Notes under the pieces: model-generated | What the model saw: only the letters and a program-made list of their open reading frames with translations | The model's database searches: none | Told to the model about the DNA's origin: nothing | Shown: one piece after another, positions 45,704-54,874 of the stretch | How positions within the stretch are numbered: the stretch's first letter is position 1 | How the letters are laid out: every line of letters starts with the position of its first letter | NCBI GenBank assembly: GCA_030654175.1 | Contig: JAURXZ010000001.1 | Span: 275,685 to 339,684 of the forward strand | Direction: 5' to 3' | Source: Bacteroidia bacterium | GTDB taxonomy: Bacteria > Bacteroidota > Bacteroidia > 2-12-FULL-35-15 | DNA length: 64,000 nucleotides | Translations under genes and position numbers: made by a program

Positions 45704-46933
45704 CTATTTGGGATAACACAAATAATGCTTTTTTACAGTTTTAGCCAATACATCAATATTCAATTGGTCAGATGCTTTTGCAACATCAGCCGTAGATCCA
45801 TCTTTAAATAAAATGTTGATACCGATTTCATCGCCCCGGTAAGCGTCATTAGCTACAGTTCCTGCAAACACAAAGTAATTGACTTCTTTATCATTCACTT
45901 TATAGCTTTTTTGTACATCATTTTTGATCTGTCGGATCTTCGCTTCTTTAAATGGCAGATTTTGCATTTCCACTTTTAAAAGTCTTCTATTTACAAGTTG
46001 TGTACAAAGCATAGAAAGCACAGGATCTTTATGAGTGGTCCAAACTTTAATCGATGTCATGATATCATAATCATCCAAGATAGCGAAGGCATCGAGCAAT
46101 TTTGGATCATTTTTGAAATCTTTTTTACTGTATTGTTTGTATAAAAATATCCTAAGGGCAGGTGTGCAAAACAGATCTGCTTTTTTTTGTGCAAGTTCTT
46201 TGGCACGTTTTAAAATATTTACCAATAAATTTTCGGCACTCAAAACAGTTTTATGTAAATATACCTGCCAGTACATTAACCTGCGGGCGATCAGAAATTT
46301 TTCGATGGAGTAAATACCTTTTGCTTCCACTGCCAGTTGATCGTTAGCAACATTTAACATTTTAATGATGCGGTCGGAACTAATAACACCTTCCGAAACA
46401 CCGGTAAAAAAACTATCACGTTTCAGATAGTCCAATCGGTCCATGTCTAATTGACTTGAAACCAGTTGATGCAGAAATTTTTTATGATATTTATTTTGAA
46501 AGATTTTAATGGCTAAAGTAAGCTCGCCTTTAAATTCTTCATTAAGGCGACTCATGAATAGTTGGGAAATATCTTCATGGTTAACATTATTCACAATACT
46601 GTGTTCTAATGCGTGAGAAAAAGGACCATGACCAATATCATGCAAAAGAATAGCGATAGTAACCGCTTTAGCTTCATCATCAGTAATGTCATGGCCTTTG
46701 GAGCGTATTTCTTCAATGGCTTGCCCCATCAAATGCATTGCCCCCATTGCGTGATGAAAGCGTGTGTGGAGCGCCCCCGGATAAACAAGGTTAGTTAATC
46801 CCAATTGTTTTATTCTTCGCAAACGCTGAAAAAAAGGATGCTCAATAAGATCGAAAATGATCTCATATGGTAATGAAACAAAACCATAAATAGGGTCATT
46901 AAATATTTTACGCTTGTTGTAGAATGAATCCAT
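45704..46933 (-). CDS. HD-domain phosphohydrolase
   Basis: 409 residues, full size of the HD superfamily dNTPase-like group. Metal ligands are visible in RFHHAMGAMHLM (H), AILLHDIGHGPFSHALEH (H-D plus His) and SSQLDMDRLDYLKRD (D). Substrate could be a (deoxy)nucleoside triphosphate; not determinable. In Bacteroidota the gene often neighbours lpxD/lpxC. A -7 box sits 20 bases upstream. Confidence 0.9.
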   Translation of the reverse strand: MDSFYNKRKIFNDPIYGFVSLPYEIIFDLIEHPFFQRLRRIKQLGLTNLVYPGALHTRFHHAMGAMHLMGQAIEEIRSKGHDITDDEAKAVTIAILLHDIGHGPFSHALEHSIVNNVNHEDISQLFMSRLNEEFKGELTLAIKIFQNKYHKKFLHQLVSSQLDMDRLDYLKRDSFFTGVSEGVISSDRIIKMLNVANDQLAVEAKGIYSIEKFLIARRLMYWQVYLHKTVLSAENLLVNILKRAKELAQKKADLFCTPALRIFLYKQYSKKDFKNDPKLLDAFAILDDYDIMTSIKVWTTHKDPVLSMLCTQLVNRRLLKVEMQNLPFKEAKIRQIKNDVQKSYKVNDKEVNYFVFAGTVANDAYRGDEIGINILFKDGSTADVAKASDQLNIDVLAKTVKKHYLCYPK

Positions 46934-47397
46934 ATGGTTTTAAACTTTTGCCAAAGATAATTGAATTTGCGATTCTACTAAAATTCAAGTTTTAAATAGT
47001 TGATACTATAAACTATTCTATCAAGTAAAACTGATTGTAACCGAATGTAAGGTTTTAATTAAAATTTTCTTCCGATTCCTTTTTTTTCTGAAGATGGGGC
47101 CTCTTTATCATTACTGTTTTCATTATTAAAAACAATCCCTCGGTACTGCGGAATCGCAAAACGCTCAGGATGACAAAAGATGTGGCATTTGCTGAATTCG
47201 AAAAAATTTGGAAGTCCTTAAAGATTTATAAAAAGCTAAACAACTTCTGAGTCACTTCCCAAACATCAATTCCTGTATTTGGGCTATTTAAAATACTTCA
47301 TTATCGAATTTGCGAAAAGGCCAACATGGTGTTTAAATAAATTTGTCAAAAAAATGAACACGATATGGATTCATTAAAAATTTAACTAATAAACTGT
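46934..47397. other. Divergent intergenic region with -7 box and repeat word
   Basis: 464 bases without a supported gene. CAAAGATA at 46952-46959 is TATCTTTG on the minus strand and may drive the HD gene. A word-repeat (ctgcggaatcgcaaaacgctcaggatgac) lies at 47145-47175. A minus-strand open frame of about 53 codons at 47059-47218 has no start codon. Confidence 0.45.
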
Positions 47398-47871
47398 ATG
47401 AAACCTAACATTGGAATTTCTGAAAAAAAATTAAATAGCATTAATGCTATGCTTTCATCAGTGTTGTCAAACGAAATGACCTTGTATATTAAAACCAGGA
47501 AATTTCACTGGAATGTATCAGGAGGAAGCTTTATGGAACTTCATAAACTATTTGAAAACCACTATAAACAACTCGAAGAATCAATTGACGAAGTTGCTGA
47601 ACGCATCAATAAATTAGGTGGTAACACTATAGGTACAATGCAGGAGTTTTTAAAGATCTCTATAATTAAAGAAGCTCCCGGTAAATATGATTCATCAAAA
47701 GAGATGATCAAACAATTGCTGAAGGATCACGAAACGGTAATTGTTGAATTGCGCGGTAATGTTAAGGATTGCCTTGAGAAATATGAAGATGCAGGCACTA
47801 CTGATTTTCTTACCGGATTAATGGTGGAACATGAGACCATTTCCTGGACGCTGAGAAGGTATTTGAAATAA
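47398..47871 (+). CDS. dps: Dps-family ferritin-like protein
   Basis: 157 residues. The Dps ferroxidase region is FHWNVSGGSFMELHKLFE (about 38-55) and the helix HYKQLEESIDEVAERINKLGG. The protein stores iron and shields DNA under oxidative stress, forming a 12-mer. The start is ATG 47398. It ends five bases before the MlaF-like ATPase gene, implying an operon of unusual composition. Confidence 0.93.
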   Translation: MKPNIGISEKKLNSINAMLSSVLSNEMTLYIKTRKFHWNVSGGSFMELHKLFENHYKQLEESIDEVAERINKLGGNTIGTMQEFLKISIIKEAPGKYDSSKEMIKQLLKDHETVIVELRGNVKDCLEKYEDAGTTDFLTGLMVEHETISWTLRRYLK

Positions 47872-47876
47872 CAGGA

Positions 47877-48662
47877 ATGAATAGTGATCCCGGATCCTTA
47901 TTAAGTGTTGAGCCTCCGGTTAATAATATGGATGCTGTAATGGCTGTGGAGATGTTGCATCTGAGCAAATCCTTTGGAAATAATTGTGTATTAAACGATA
48001 TTAGTTTTCGCATAAAAAAAGGTGAGAACCTTGTTATACTTGGGAAATCGGGAAGCGGAAAATCAGTGCTCATAAAGTGCCTGGCAGGACTGATAGGTCA
48101 TGAGCAGGGATCACTGATGATCTTTGGTAAAAAAATTTCTGATCTGAATCGGAAGGAAAAAGCAGAAACACGAAAAAAAATAGGCTTTCTATTTCAAAGC
48201 GGTGCTTTATACGATTCAATGAGCGTAAAGGAAAACCTTGAATTCCCGCTCAAAAAGGCATTAAGGTTAAAGTCGAAAGAAAAGATCAAGTCCCTCGTAG
48301 AAGAAGCACTGAATAATATTGGGCTTTCAAAGTCCATTGATAAAATGCCTTCGGAACTATCAGGTGGGATGCGAAAAAGATTAAGCCTGGCTCGTACCTT
48401 GATCCTCCAACCCGAAATAATACTCTACGATGAACCAACTACGGGGTTGGATCCCATCACATCAAAAGAAATAAGCCATCTTATACTGGATGTGCAAAAA
48501 AAATACAACACATCCTCCATTATAATTACCCATGATATGGATTGTGCCAAAATTACTGCAAATAGAGTAATTGTCCTTAAAGATGGACGTTTTTTTGCAG
48601 AAGGTTCTTTTGAGGAATTGGCAAAATCAAAAGATGAATGGATCCTTTCATTTTTTGATTAA
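47877..48662 (+). CDS. MlaF-like ABC transporter ATPase
   Basis: 261 residues. Walker A LGKSGSGKSVLIKCLAG (about 58-74), Q-loop LFQSGALYDSMSVKENL with the SGALYDSM typical of MlaF, signature LSGGMRKRLSLARTL, Walker B EIILYDEPTTGLD. MlaF drives retrograde phospholipid transport with MlaE and an MCE protein; neither is encoded next to it, so it would rely on partners elsewhere. It follows dps with a five-base gap. Confidence 0.88.
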   Translation: MNSDPGSLLSVEPPVNNMDAVMAVEMLHLSKSFGNNCVLNDISFRIKKGENLVILGKSGSGKSVLIKCLAGLIGHEQGSLMIFGKKISDLNRKEKAETRKKIGFLFQSGALYDSMSVKENLEFPLKKALRLKSKEKIKSLVEEALNNIGLSKSIDKMPSELSGGMRKRLSLARTLILQPEIILYDEPTTGLDPITSKEISHLILDVQKKYNTSSIIITHDMDCAKITANRVIVLKDGRFFAEGSFEELAKSKDEWILSFFD

Positions 48663-48780
48663 TAGATTTTTTAGATCAGGTCTGATGGGTTATCAAATCG
48701 AGCTCTTATTGAGAAGTAAGATATACCTTCACACCCAAATATTAACATCTGATGACTAATAGCTCTTATTAAACCTGTCA

Positions 48781-48817
48781 GGTTTTGAAAACCTAACAGG
48801 TTTTTTTATTATAGAGA
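48781..48817 (+). terminator. Terminator after the MlaF-like gene
   Basis: AAACCTGTCAGGTTTT GAAAACCTAACAGGTT with a T-rich tail (TTTTTATT). It is about 120 bases after the stop and belongs to the palindrome family of 3139. Confidence 0.82.
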
Positions 48818-48990
48818 TAAAACGGAGCATTTATCGTTCAGCCCAAAAACATACTCCAGCTTTTAACAAATATTTTTAATATATTTGATTAGTTCTAAAC
48901 ATTCAATCTTTATAATTAATATCTGCCCATATTTAAATACAGGGAAGCCGAAAACTGAAAGAGTAGGCATTAAAATTAAAACTATAAATC

Positions 48991-49410
48991 ATGAAAAAAA
49001 TTATTTTAAGTTTTGCTTTATTATGTTTTGTATTTGTTTGGGCTTCTTCTGCTAATGCTCAGGAATTAAGAAGCTCTTCAGGAAGTAGCACCGGTAAGAT
49101 CGACTCTGACGGGACAATCAGGAACGGTTCAGGAAGCAGCGTAGGTAAGATCGATTCAGGTGGATCTATAAGAAACAGTTCAGGAAGTAGCATTGGAAAG
49201 ATCGATTCAGATGGAACTATCAGAAACGGATCGGGTAGCAGTATCGGTAAAGTGGAATCGGATGGAACAGTAAGAAACAGTTCCGGAAGCAGTATCGGTA
49301 AAGTTGAATCAGGAGGAACAGTTAGAAATAGTTCCGGAAGCAGTATTGGTAGTGCAAACGGAGTTAAAAAGGAATGGGCAGCCGTTGTGTTTTTCTTCTT
49401 TACGTTTTAA
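48991..49410 (+). CDS. Secreted 17-residue-repeat protein
   Basis: 139 residues. The signal peptide is KKIILSFALLCFVFVWASSANAQ (cleavage near residue 23). Five repeats of 17 residues follow, around GSSxGKI(D/E)SDGTIRN(G/S)S, then a partial copy (GSSIGSANG), and the C-terminus WAAVVFFFFTF is strongly hydrophobic. The repeat periodicity of one beta hairpin each suggests a small beta-propeller or five-bladed beta-flower fold known by that name in Bacteroidota; I state this from memory. The DNA repeats are 51 bases and mutually 80-90 percent alike, so copy number can vary. Its own strong terminator follows. Confidence 0.78.
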   Translation: MKKIILSFALLCFVFVWASSANAQELRSSSGSSTGKIDSDGTIRNGSGSSVGKIDSGGSIRNSSGSSIGKIDSDGTIRNGSGSSIGKVESDGTVRNSSGSSIGKVESGGTVRNSSGSSIGSANGVKKEWAAVVFFFFTF

Positions 49411-49431
49411 ATAACAATTGTTATAAAAAAA

Positions 49432-49465
49432 ATCCCCCGCAAATTTTTGCGGGGGATTTTTTTAT
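49432..49465 (+). terminator. Rho-independent terminator
   Basis: ATCCCCCGCAAA..TTTGCGGGGGAT hairpin with GC-rich stem and TTTTTTT tail, 22 bases after the repeat-protein stop. It can act in both directions because A-tracts precede it, serving also the convergent phosphohexomutase gene. Confidence 0.93.
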
Positions 49466-49497
49466 TCTCTTTATTCTGAATAGGAATTAAGCCAAGT

Positions 49498-50904
49498 CTA
49501 GCCTAGTAGGGCTTTTTCCGCAGCTTTTAAAATAGCAAATGCTTTTTCAGTAGTTTCCGATTCAGCATAGTTACGCAATACAGGCTCTGTACCTGAAGCA
49601 CGTATCATCAACCAATCACCATTGTCAAAGAAATATTTCCAGCCATCAATTGTTTCAACACGATCAACCTTATAGGGCCCAAAAGAACTATAAGTATTGT
49701 TTTTGCAATTTTCTACAATAGCCACTTTCACTTCTTCTTTCAGGTGCATATCGCTGCGTTCAAATTTGAATTCACCAACAATTTTATACACTTCCTGAAT
49801 CAGATCATCCAATGATTTACCTGATTTCACCATATATTCCCATATAGTTAAACCCATCCAGATGCCGTCACGCTCAGGGATATGGCCTTTTATTGCAATT
49901 CCTCCGCTTTCTTCACCACCAAGCAATACATCTTCCGAAAGCATAATACCTGCAATGTGTTTAAATCCGATCTTTACAACCTGATAATCCAAACCATAAA
50001 ACTCGCACATTTTTTTCACGCGTGGTGTTACTGAAAATGCGTTTACCACTTTTCCTGTAAATTTTTTCTCCTTAACCAAATAGTTGATCAATAAAAGAAT
50101 GATATGATGTGAATCAACAAATTCTCCTTTGCTATTGTATAAACCAATCCTGTCAGCATCTCCATCAGTTGCTAATCCGCAATCAATATCACCGCTTTCA
50201 ATAATTAAAGAAGCAAATGGTTGTAAATTTTTATGAATTGGTTCAGGAGCCTGTCCTTCAAATCCGGGGTTGTAATCACAATGCATGAACGTAATATCAG
50301 GTAATAACCTTCTCATTACATTTTGTCCTGCACCATACATGGCATCATAAGCGAAATTCATTTTTGTATTCCGTATAGCTTCCATATCGAAATTACGCTC
50401 TACATGGTCAACATACATTGTTTCCAGATCCACATACTCGATCAATCCTGCTTTCACAAAATCGGCAATAGAAATTTTTTCCAGATCAATAGAATTGGTT
50501 GCAGGGATAATATCTTCAATTTTTTGAATATCCTCCGATAATAAAGGGCCACCAAAACCACCTTTTAGTTTATATCCATTGTATGATGGTGGATTATGCG
50601 AAGCAGTAATAATAACTCCTAAAGACGTACCTAATGTTTTCGCACCTAATGAGATCATGGGTGTAGAAACAAAGTCTTTGGCCAAATATACCTTTATGCC
50701 ACTATTGGCAAATACTTTAGCGGTTGTTTCTGCAAACAATTCACCTGCAAAACGACAATCATGGCCAACCACAACTGTTGGTTTATCAAAGTTTTTCTTC
50801 AACCATTCAGTTGCTCCAATTGTAACACGGGCAACGTTATCAACAGTAAAGTCTTTTGCTATAATAGCTCTCCAGCCATCTGTACCGAATCTGATCTTTG
50901 TCAT
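49498..50904 (-). CDS. Phosphoglucomutase/phosphomannomutase family protein
   Basis: 468 residues. The catalytic phosphoserine is in TASHNPPSYNGYKLKGG (about 101-117). The metal loop is DGDADRIG, sugar-binding loop GGEESGGI, and the phosphate-binding loop RASGTEPVLRNYAE. All four alpha-D-phosphohexomutase domains are present. Interconverts hexose 1- and 6-phosphates; which sugar cannot be decided. A CAAATATA (TATATTTG on minus) box lies at 50922, about 18 bases upstream. Confidence 0.92.
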   Translation of the reverse strand: MTKIRFGTDGWRAIIAKDFTVDNVARVTIGATEWLKKNFDKPTVVVGHDCRFAGELFAETTAKVFANSGIKVYLAKDFVSTPMISLGAKTLGTSLGVIITASHNPPSYNGYKLKGGFGGPLLSEDIQKIEDIIPATNSIDLEKISIADFVKAGLIEYVDLETMYVDHVERNFDMEAIRNTKMNFAYDAMYGAGQNVMRRLLPDITFMHCDYNPGFEGQAPEPIHKNLQPFASLIIESGDIDCGLATDGDADRIGLYNSKGEFVDSHHIILLLINYLVKEKKFTGKVVNAFSVTPRVKKMCEFYGLDYQVVKIGFKHIAGIMLSEDVLLGGEESGGIAIKGHIPERDGIWMGLTIWEYMVKSGKSLDDLIQEVYKIVGEFKFERSDMHLKEEVKVAIVENCKNNTYSSFGPYKVDRVETIDGWKYFFDNGDWLMIRASGTEPVLRNYAESETTEKAFAILKAAEKALLG

Positions 50905-50998
50905 AAATTATTTATTTTGTGCAAATATAAGAATCTATTTATTAAAAATAGTTAAATGATCATTAGCTCCGCTACTAAAGAAGAGTAGAGGAGGGTGA

Positions 50999-52054
50999 TC
51001 AGTGAATTCCCCTGTTATTTAAAGCATCACGATACTTTTGTGCGAATACACAATGCTGATCATACGATTTAGCAAAGTAATGTTTGCCCGACAGATCCTC
51101 TTTTGCACACATAAAAATATAATTGCTTTTTTCATAATTAAGAACCGCATCAATAGAGGTGCCCTGGATAAAACTTATTGGGCCTGGAGGTAAGCCTTTG
51201 TTGATATATGTATTATAAGGAGATTCAAAACGGGTTTGTTCAAAAGAAACACGTTGAATAGAAAAATCTCCGATGGCAAAAATAACGGTAGGGTCGGACT
51301 GTAACATCATATCCTGTTTTAACCTGTTAATATACAAACCTGCAATTATTTTTTTTTCAGCATTATCACAGCATTGCTCTCCCTGAACAATAGAGGCTAA
51401 TACAGCGACTTCTGTTTGTGAAAATCCAATTTCTTTTGCTTTTTTCTTACGTGCAGTTGTCCAGAAACTTTTGTACTCTTTACTCATCCTGTCGAAAAAT
51501 TCATCCACTGAAGTATTCCAATAAAACTTATAGGTGCCCGTGATAAACAACGTTTGTACATTATCAGGATTTAAGCCATATTTACTCAGGTAACCACTGT
51601 CATTCATGGCTTCATATAATGAAATTGAATCCGCTTCAATTCGTCTGCACAATCTGGAAATAAGCTGATTAGTAGATTTTATACCATTAAAATTTATTTC
51701 GACCTGTTCCTGAATTCCTGATTTCAGTAAATTGATCAGGGCATTGTTACTCATCTTCGCTAATATCCTGTATTTCCCGGGCTTCACTGCATCTTTGTAC
51801 TTTTTTTTCTCTGCAAGAAATTCAAAAGTGGATTGATTCTTTAAAATATTATTATCATTTAAAATGTCCAGAACATCATCAAAGTCGGATCCGGTAGGGA
51901 TATAAATAATTTGCGACTTTTTATCAATGGAATTTATATTGGGTTGATAAATAGTTTTATACGCATAATAACCTCCTAACCCACCAATAATAAGTAAGGT
52001 GAGTAGTAATACAATAATTGTTTTTTTGAAAAATGATTTTTGCTTTTTTGCCAT
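50999..52054 (-). CDS. mltG: Endolytic peptidoglycan transglycosylase MltG
   Basis: 351 residues. N-terminal membrane anchor IIVLLLTLLIIGGLGGYYAYK (in parts IIVLLLTLLIIG and GGYYAYK, about 11-32). The YceG/MltG catalytic core has LASIVQGEQCCDNAEKKII, with the catalytic glutamate in QGEQ (E-Q instead of the common E-T), and LQSDPTVIFAIGD near the end. It cleaves nascent glycan strands at the cytoplasmic membrane, setting their length. Confidence 0.93.
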   Translation of the reverse strand: MAKKQKSFFKKTIIVLLLTLLIIGGLGGYYAYKTIYQPNINSIDKKSQIIYIPTGSDFDDVLDILNDNNILKNQSTFEFLAEKKKYKDAVKPGKYRILAKMSNNALINLLKSGIQEQVEINFNGIKSTNQLISRLCRRIEADSISLYEAMNDSGYLSKYGLNPDNVQTLFITGTYKFYWNTSVDEFFDRMSKEYKSFWTTARKKKAKEIGFSQTEVAVLASIVQGEQCCDNAEKKIIAGLYINRLKQDMMLQSDPTVIFAIGDFSIQRVSFEQTRFESPYNTYINKGLPPGPISFIQGTSIDAVLNYEKSNYIFMCAKEDLSGKHYFAKSYDQHCVFAQKYRDALNNRGIH

Positions 52055-52072
52055 ATCTTATTCCCCTGACAG

Positions 52073-52100
52073 GGTTTCAAACCCTGTTGGGGGGGGATTC
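52073..52100. repeat. Palindrome, left copy of an inverted pair
   Basis: CCCCTGACAGGGTTTCAAACCCTGTTGGGG is itself a hairpin and is also the reverse complement of the sequence at 52160-52190. Both bracket the gap between mltG and the cytochrome gene. Confidence 0.75.
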
Positions 52101-52159
52101 AGTTTTTAAATTCTATTTGATATAAATAAATGTATACTAAATTTAATAGACTCTGTTTT

Positions 52160-52192
52160 AACCCTAACAGGGTTTGAAACCCTGTCAGGGGA
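52160..52192 (-). terminator. Palindrome, right copy; terminator-like for the cytochrome gene
   Basis: AACCCTAACAGGGTTTGAAACCCTGTCAGGGG folds perfectly; on the minus strand it is 10 bases beyond the stop of the multihaem gene and followed by T-rich sequence (TTAAAACAGAG only moderately T-rich). Confidence 0.65.
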
Positions 52193-52201
52193 CACATTAT
52201 A

Positions 52202-54226
52202 CTATTTAATTCCCTTCACTTGCTCCAACACTTGTTTTGCCTGCATATTTGCAGGATTCTTTTTTACTACTTTATTTAATATTTGTTTCGCTTCCGTGTA
52301 ATTTTTCTTGTAAATAAATAAACCTGCAACATTCATCAATAAGGGTTCATAATCCGGATCAAGATTTAATGCCTTATTGTAAAACGCTTCGGCCTGCTGA
52401 ATATTACCTGATACCAAATTTGCATAACCCAGATTATTGAGTGCCTGTACAAATTTAGGATTCTCTTTTAATATTTCCGAAAAAATAACCATTGCTTCCG
52501 GAACTTTCTTTTGTGCCATTAATGAGGTACCTAATTTGTTTTTAAATTCCGGAATATAGGGCGCGAGGTCATTTGCTTTTTTATAAAAGATAAATGCATC
52601 CTGCGCATTGCCTAGGCTGGAATAGGCATCCGCAATGCGGTAAATTGTCCAGGCATTGGCATTATCCCACGATTTTTTTGTAAGAACGGAGTTCAGAACT
52701 ATTTCTTTACCTAATTGATCTACATAAGTTAAAATTTTAGAAAAATCCTGTTTGATGAAATATAAATGCACTAATTCTTCGAAATTTTGTTTCACATCAT
52801 TTACCGTTTTATCCGATAAATATTTTTTTGCAGAATCAAGGAATATAGGATTGCTATCGAACTTATCATATTGCTGGATATAGGCTTTTGCTTTTATTGC
52901 ATCACTTGGATTTTTTTCATTAACAGCATACAAACCAATAAATTCTTTTAGTTTTTCAATTTCTTCTTTTTTGACCGGTTTGCGTATAAAATGGTCGTGC
53001 ACAGTAACATGCGGGATATCCGTTGAGCCTGATTTAGGCATGTGGCAACCAACACAATTATCCTGAATTTTAATTCTTATTTCTTTTTTCTCGGAACAAA
53101 AAGTCTGATTCGTTGTTCCATGGCAACTTTTGCAGGCTGTATTGAATACCTCTTTACCGGTAACTTTCACACTTACATGAGGATTGTGGCAAGTAACGCA
53201 GGTCAACGAATTTTTATATTGACGTAAAGAGCCGGAATCACTTTCGGGCTTATAACTTTTTATAAAGCATTGGCTTTGTTTTAGCCTATCCGCATGCGAA
53301 GCCATTATAAATTTATCATCGGAATCTTTATAACGTGGTAAAAATACCGTCATGTGATCCGATAGTTTCATGCCCGGTTTGAAGTCAAAAAACGATTTAC
53401 CTTCTTTCAAAACTGTATTTCCTTGTAAATGACAACGTTGGCAAACATCAAACTGCCTATCGATAGATAGTTTGCCAGGATTAACGATCGAATAATCGAT
53501 GTATTTTGAGGTGTCGGTTTTTGTTCCCGTTGAGCGCTGTTGAATATGAATACTGCCCGGGCCATGGCAACGCTCACAACTCACCCCTTCAGGTAAAACA
53601 TTAAATTTATTTTCTGAACCCTGAACAAAATCAGGTAATGAATTATGGCAACTCATGCATTCCAAACCGATCTTACGCGAAAAACGGGTGTTAAAACCGT
53701 TTTCAAACCCGGGAGGGAAATCCCATTTTCCTTTTTGAGTATAATACGTCATTGGCATTTGATATAAATAGCCGTTCGTATTGTATAGATGGGAATTGGT
53801 ATGCTGCCCTGAACCTATTATATAATCAACCTTTTCGATGCGTTTAAAAATTGTGTCTTTTCCTTTTAAACGAAACTCCATAATTTTCATGCTATCTCCC
53901 ACCCAAACCGGCTGATAATAGAAATCTAAATACTTATCATAAATTATGGCATGTTTATCAAACTTAGCGGAACTTTTTTGTTTACTCGCACGCTCAATAC
54001 TTTTACCCATCCCTGTTTGTATGAATGAATTATAAATATCCTGATGACAAAGCTTACATTGGCTCATGCCCACATACTTTGCAGAATCACTGTGATTTAG
54101 GTAAGGGCTTTCAGTAATAAGAGATGAAGAAGGAGTTTTTTTTTCGGAATTTCCACAATACACCATCGTAAGTATAACAGCCGAAAACAAGGAAAACAAA
54201 ATAATATTTCGAAAGGAAAACTTCAT
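52202..54226 (-). CDS. Seven-haem cytochrome c lipoprotein with TPR domain
   Basis: 674 residues. The N-terminus is a lipoprotein signal with the lipobox VYC-G at about residue 24. Seven CxxCH motifs are spread over residues 55-400: CKLCH, CMSCH, CERCH, CQRCH, CVTCH, CKSCH, CVGCH. The order resembles the NapC/cytochrome c554 (tetrahaem repeated) families. The C-terminal third (about 490-670) has TPR repeats (NDLAPYIPEFKNKLG, NLGYANLVSGNIQQAE). Electron transfer at the periplasmic face, possibly with partner proteins through TPR, is inferred. No catalytic oxidoreductase subunit lies next to it. Confidence 0.88.
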   Translation of the reverse strand: MKFSFRNIILFSLFSAVILTMVYCGNSEKKTPSSSLITESPYLNHSDSAKYVGMSQCKLCHQDIYNSFIQTGMGKSIERASKQKSSAKFDKHAIIYDKYLDFYYQPVWVGDSMKIMEFRLKGKDTIFKRIEKVDYIIGSGQHTNSHLYNTNGYLYQMPMTYYTQKGKWDFPPGFENGFNTRFSRKIGLECMSCHNSLPDFVQGSENKFNVLPEGVSCERCHGPGSIHIQQRSTGTKTDTSKYIDYSIVNPGKLSIDRQFDVCQRCHLQGNTVLKEGKSFFDFKPGMKLSDHMTVFLPRYKDSDDKFIMASHADRLKQSQCFIKSYKPESDSGSLRQYKNSLTCVTCHNPHVSVKVTGKEVFNTACKSCHGTTNQTFCSEKKEIRIKIQDNCVGCHMPKSGSTDIPHVTVHDHFIRKPVKKEEIEKLKEFIGLYAVNEKNPSDAIKAKAYIQQYDKFDSNPIFLDSAKKYLSDKTVNDVKQNFEELVHLYFIKQDFSKILTYVDQLGKEIVLNSVLTKKSWDNANAWTIYRIADAYSSLGNAQDAFIFYKKANDLAPYIPEFKNKLGTSLMAQKKVPEAMVIFSEILKENPKFVQALNNLGYANLVSGNIQQAEAFYNKALNLDPDYEPLLMNVAGLFIYKKNYTEAKQILNKVVKKNPANMQAKQVLEQVKGIK

Positions 54227-54271
54227 GTGTTTTTTTAAAATTCTGCTATTTAAAAGGGAATTCGTGTAGAT

Positions 54272-54817
54272 TTAACTACGAATCAATTGAAGGAACAATT
54301 CATCCTTAAATTCTTTTCCATCCCGGATCCATTGCTTTTTAACCCCGGTGATCTGAAAACCATGTTTTTGAAATAACAAAACACTGGCTTCATTATCAAT
54401 AGCGATGTTGCAGAATAGTTGATGTAAATTCAGCGTAGAAAAACAATATTTGATTAGTATTTCCAATGCTTCAGAAGCATAACCTTTTCTTTTATCACTC
54501 TTATCAGCAATTAAAATTCCGATGCCGGCACGTTGATGATTTGGCTCAAAGTCAAATAGATCAATACATCCAATGGTGCGACCAGTCTCTTTATTTGATA
54601 AAGGAGTAGGAGGGAGGTCAATCATCAATCGTAGCTGTTTTGCCGTATAAATATCCTGATGGGCACTTGCTATATATTGCTCCAGCACAAAATGCGAAAA
54701 AGGAGCTTGTGTACTACTCACTTTCCATGTTTCAGTATCATTTTCCCATTGATACAAAACATCTATATCAGCCGGTTCAATAGCCCTGACTGAAATATTT
54801 TGCCCTTTAAGTTTCAT
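54272..54817 (-). CDS. GNAT acetyltransferase (RimJ-like)
   Basis: 181 residues. GNAT fold with IGIGILIADKSDKRKGYASEAL, the acetyl-CoA loop in KRKGYASE, and the SVLLFQKHGFQITG strand-helix at the end. Homologous to ribosomal-protein alanine N-acetyltransferases or aminoglycoside-type GNATs. Substrate unknown. It lies immediately upstream (on the minus strand) of the cytochrome gene but 45 bases apart. Confidence 0.88.
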   Translation of the reverse strand: MKLKGQNISVRAIEPADIDVLYQWENDTETWKVSSTQAPFSHFVLEQYIASAHQDIYTAKQLRLMIDLPPTPLSNKETGRTIGCIDLFDFEPNHQRAGIGILIADKSDKRKGYASEALEILIKYCFSTLNLHQLFCNIAIDNEASVLLFQKHGFQITGVKKQWIRDGKEFKDELFLQLIRS

Positions 54818-54874
54818 ATTTATTGGAAAATTTTTAGATTCATTAAAGATAAGAAATCTAATGTTCTAAGTTTC

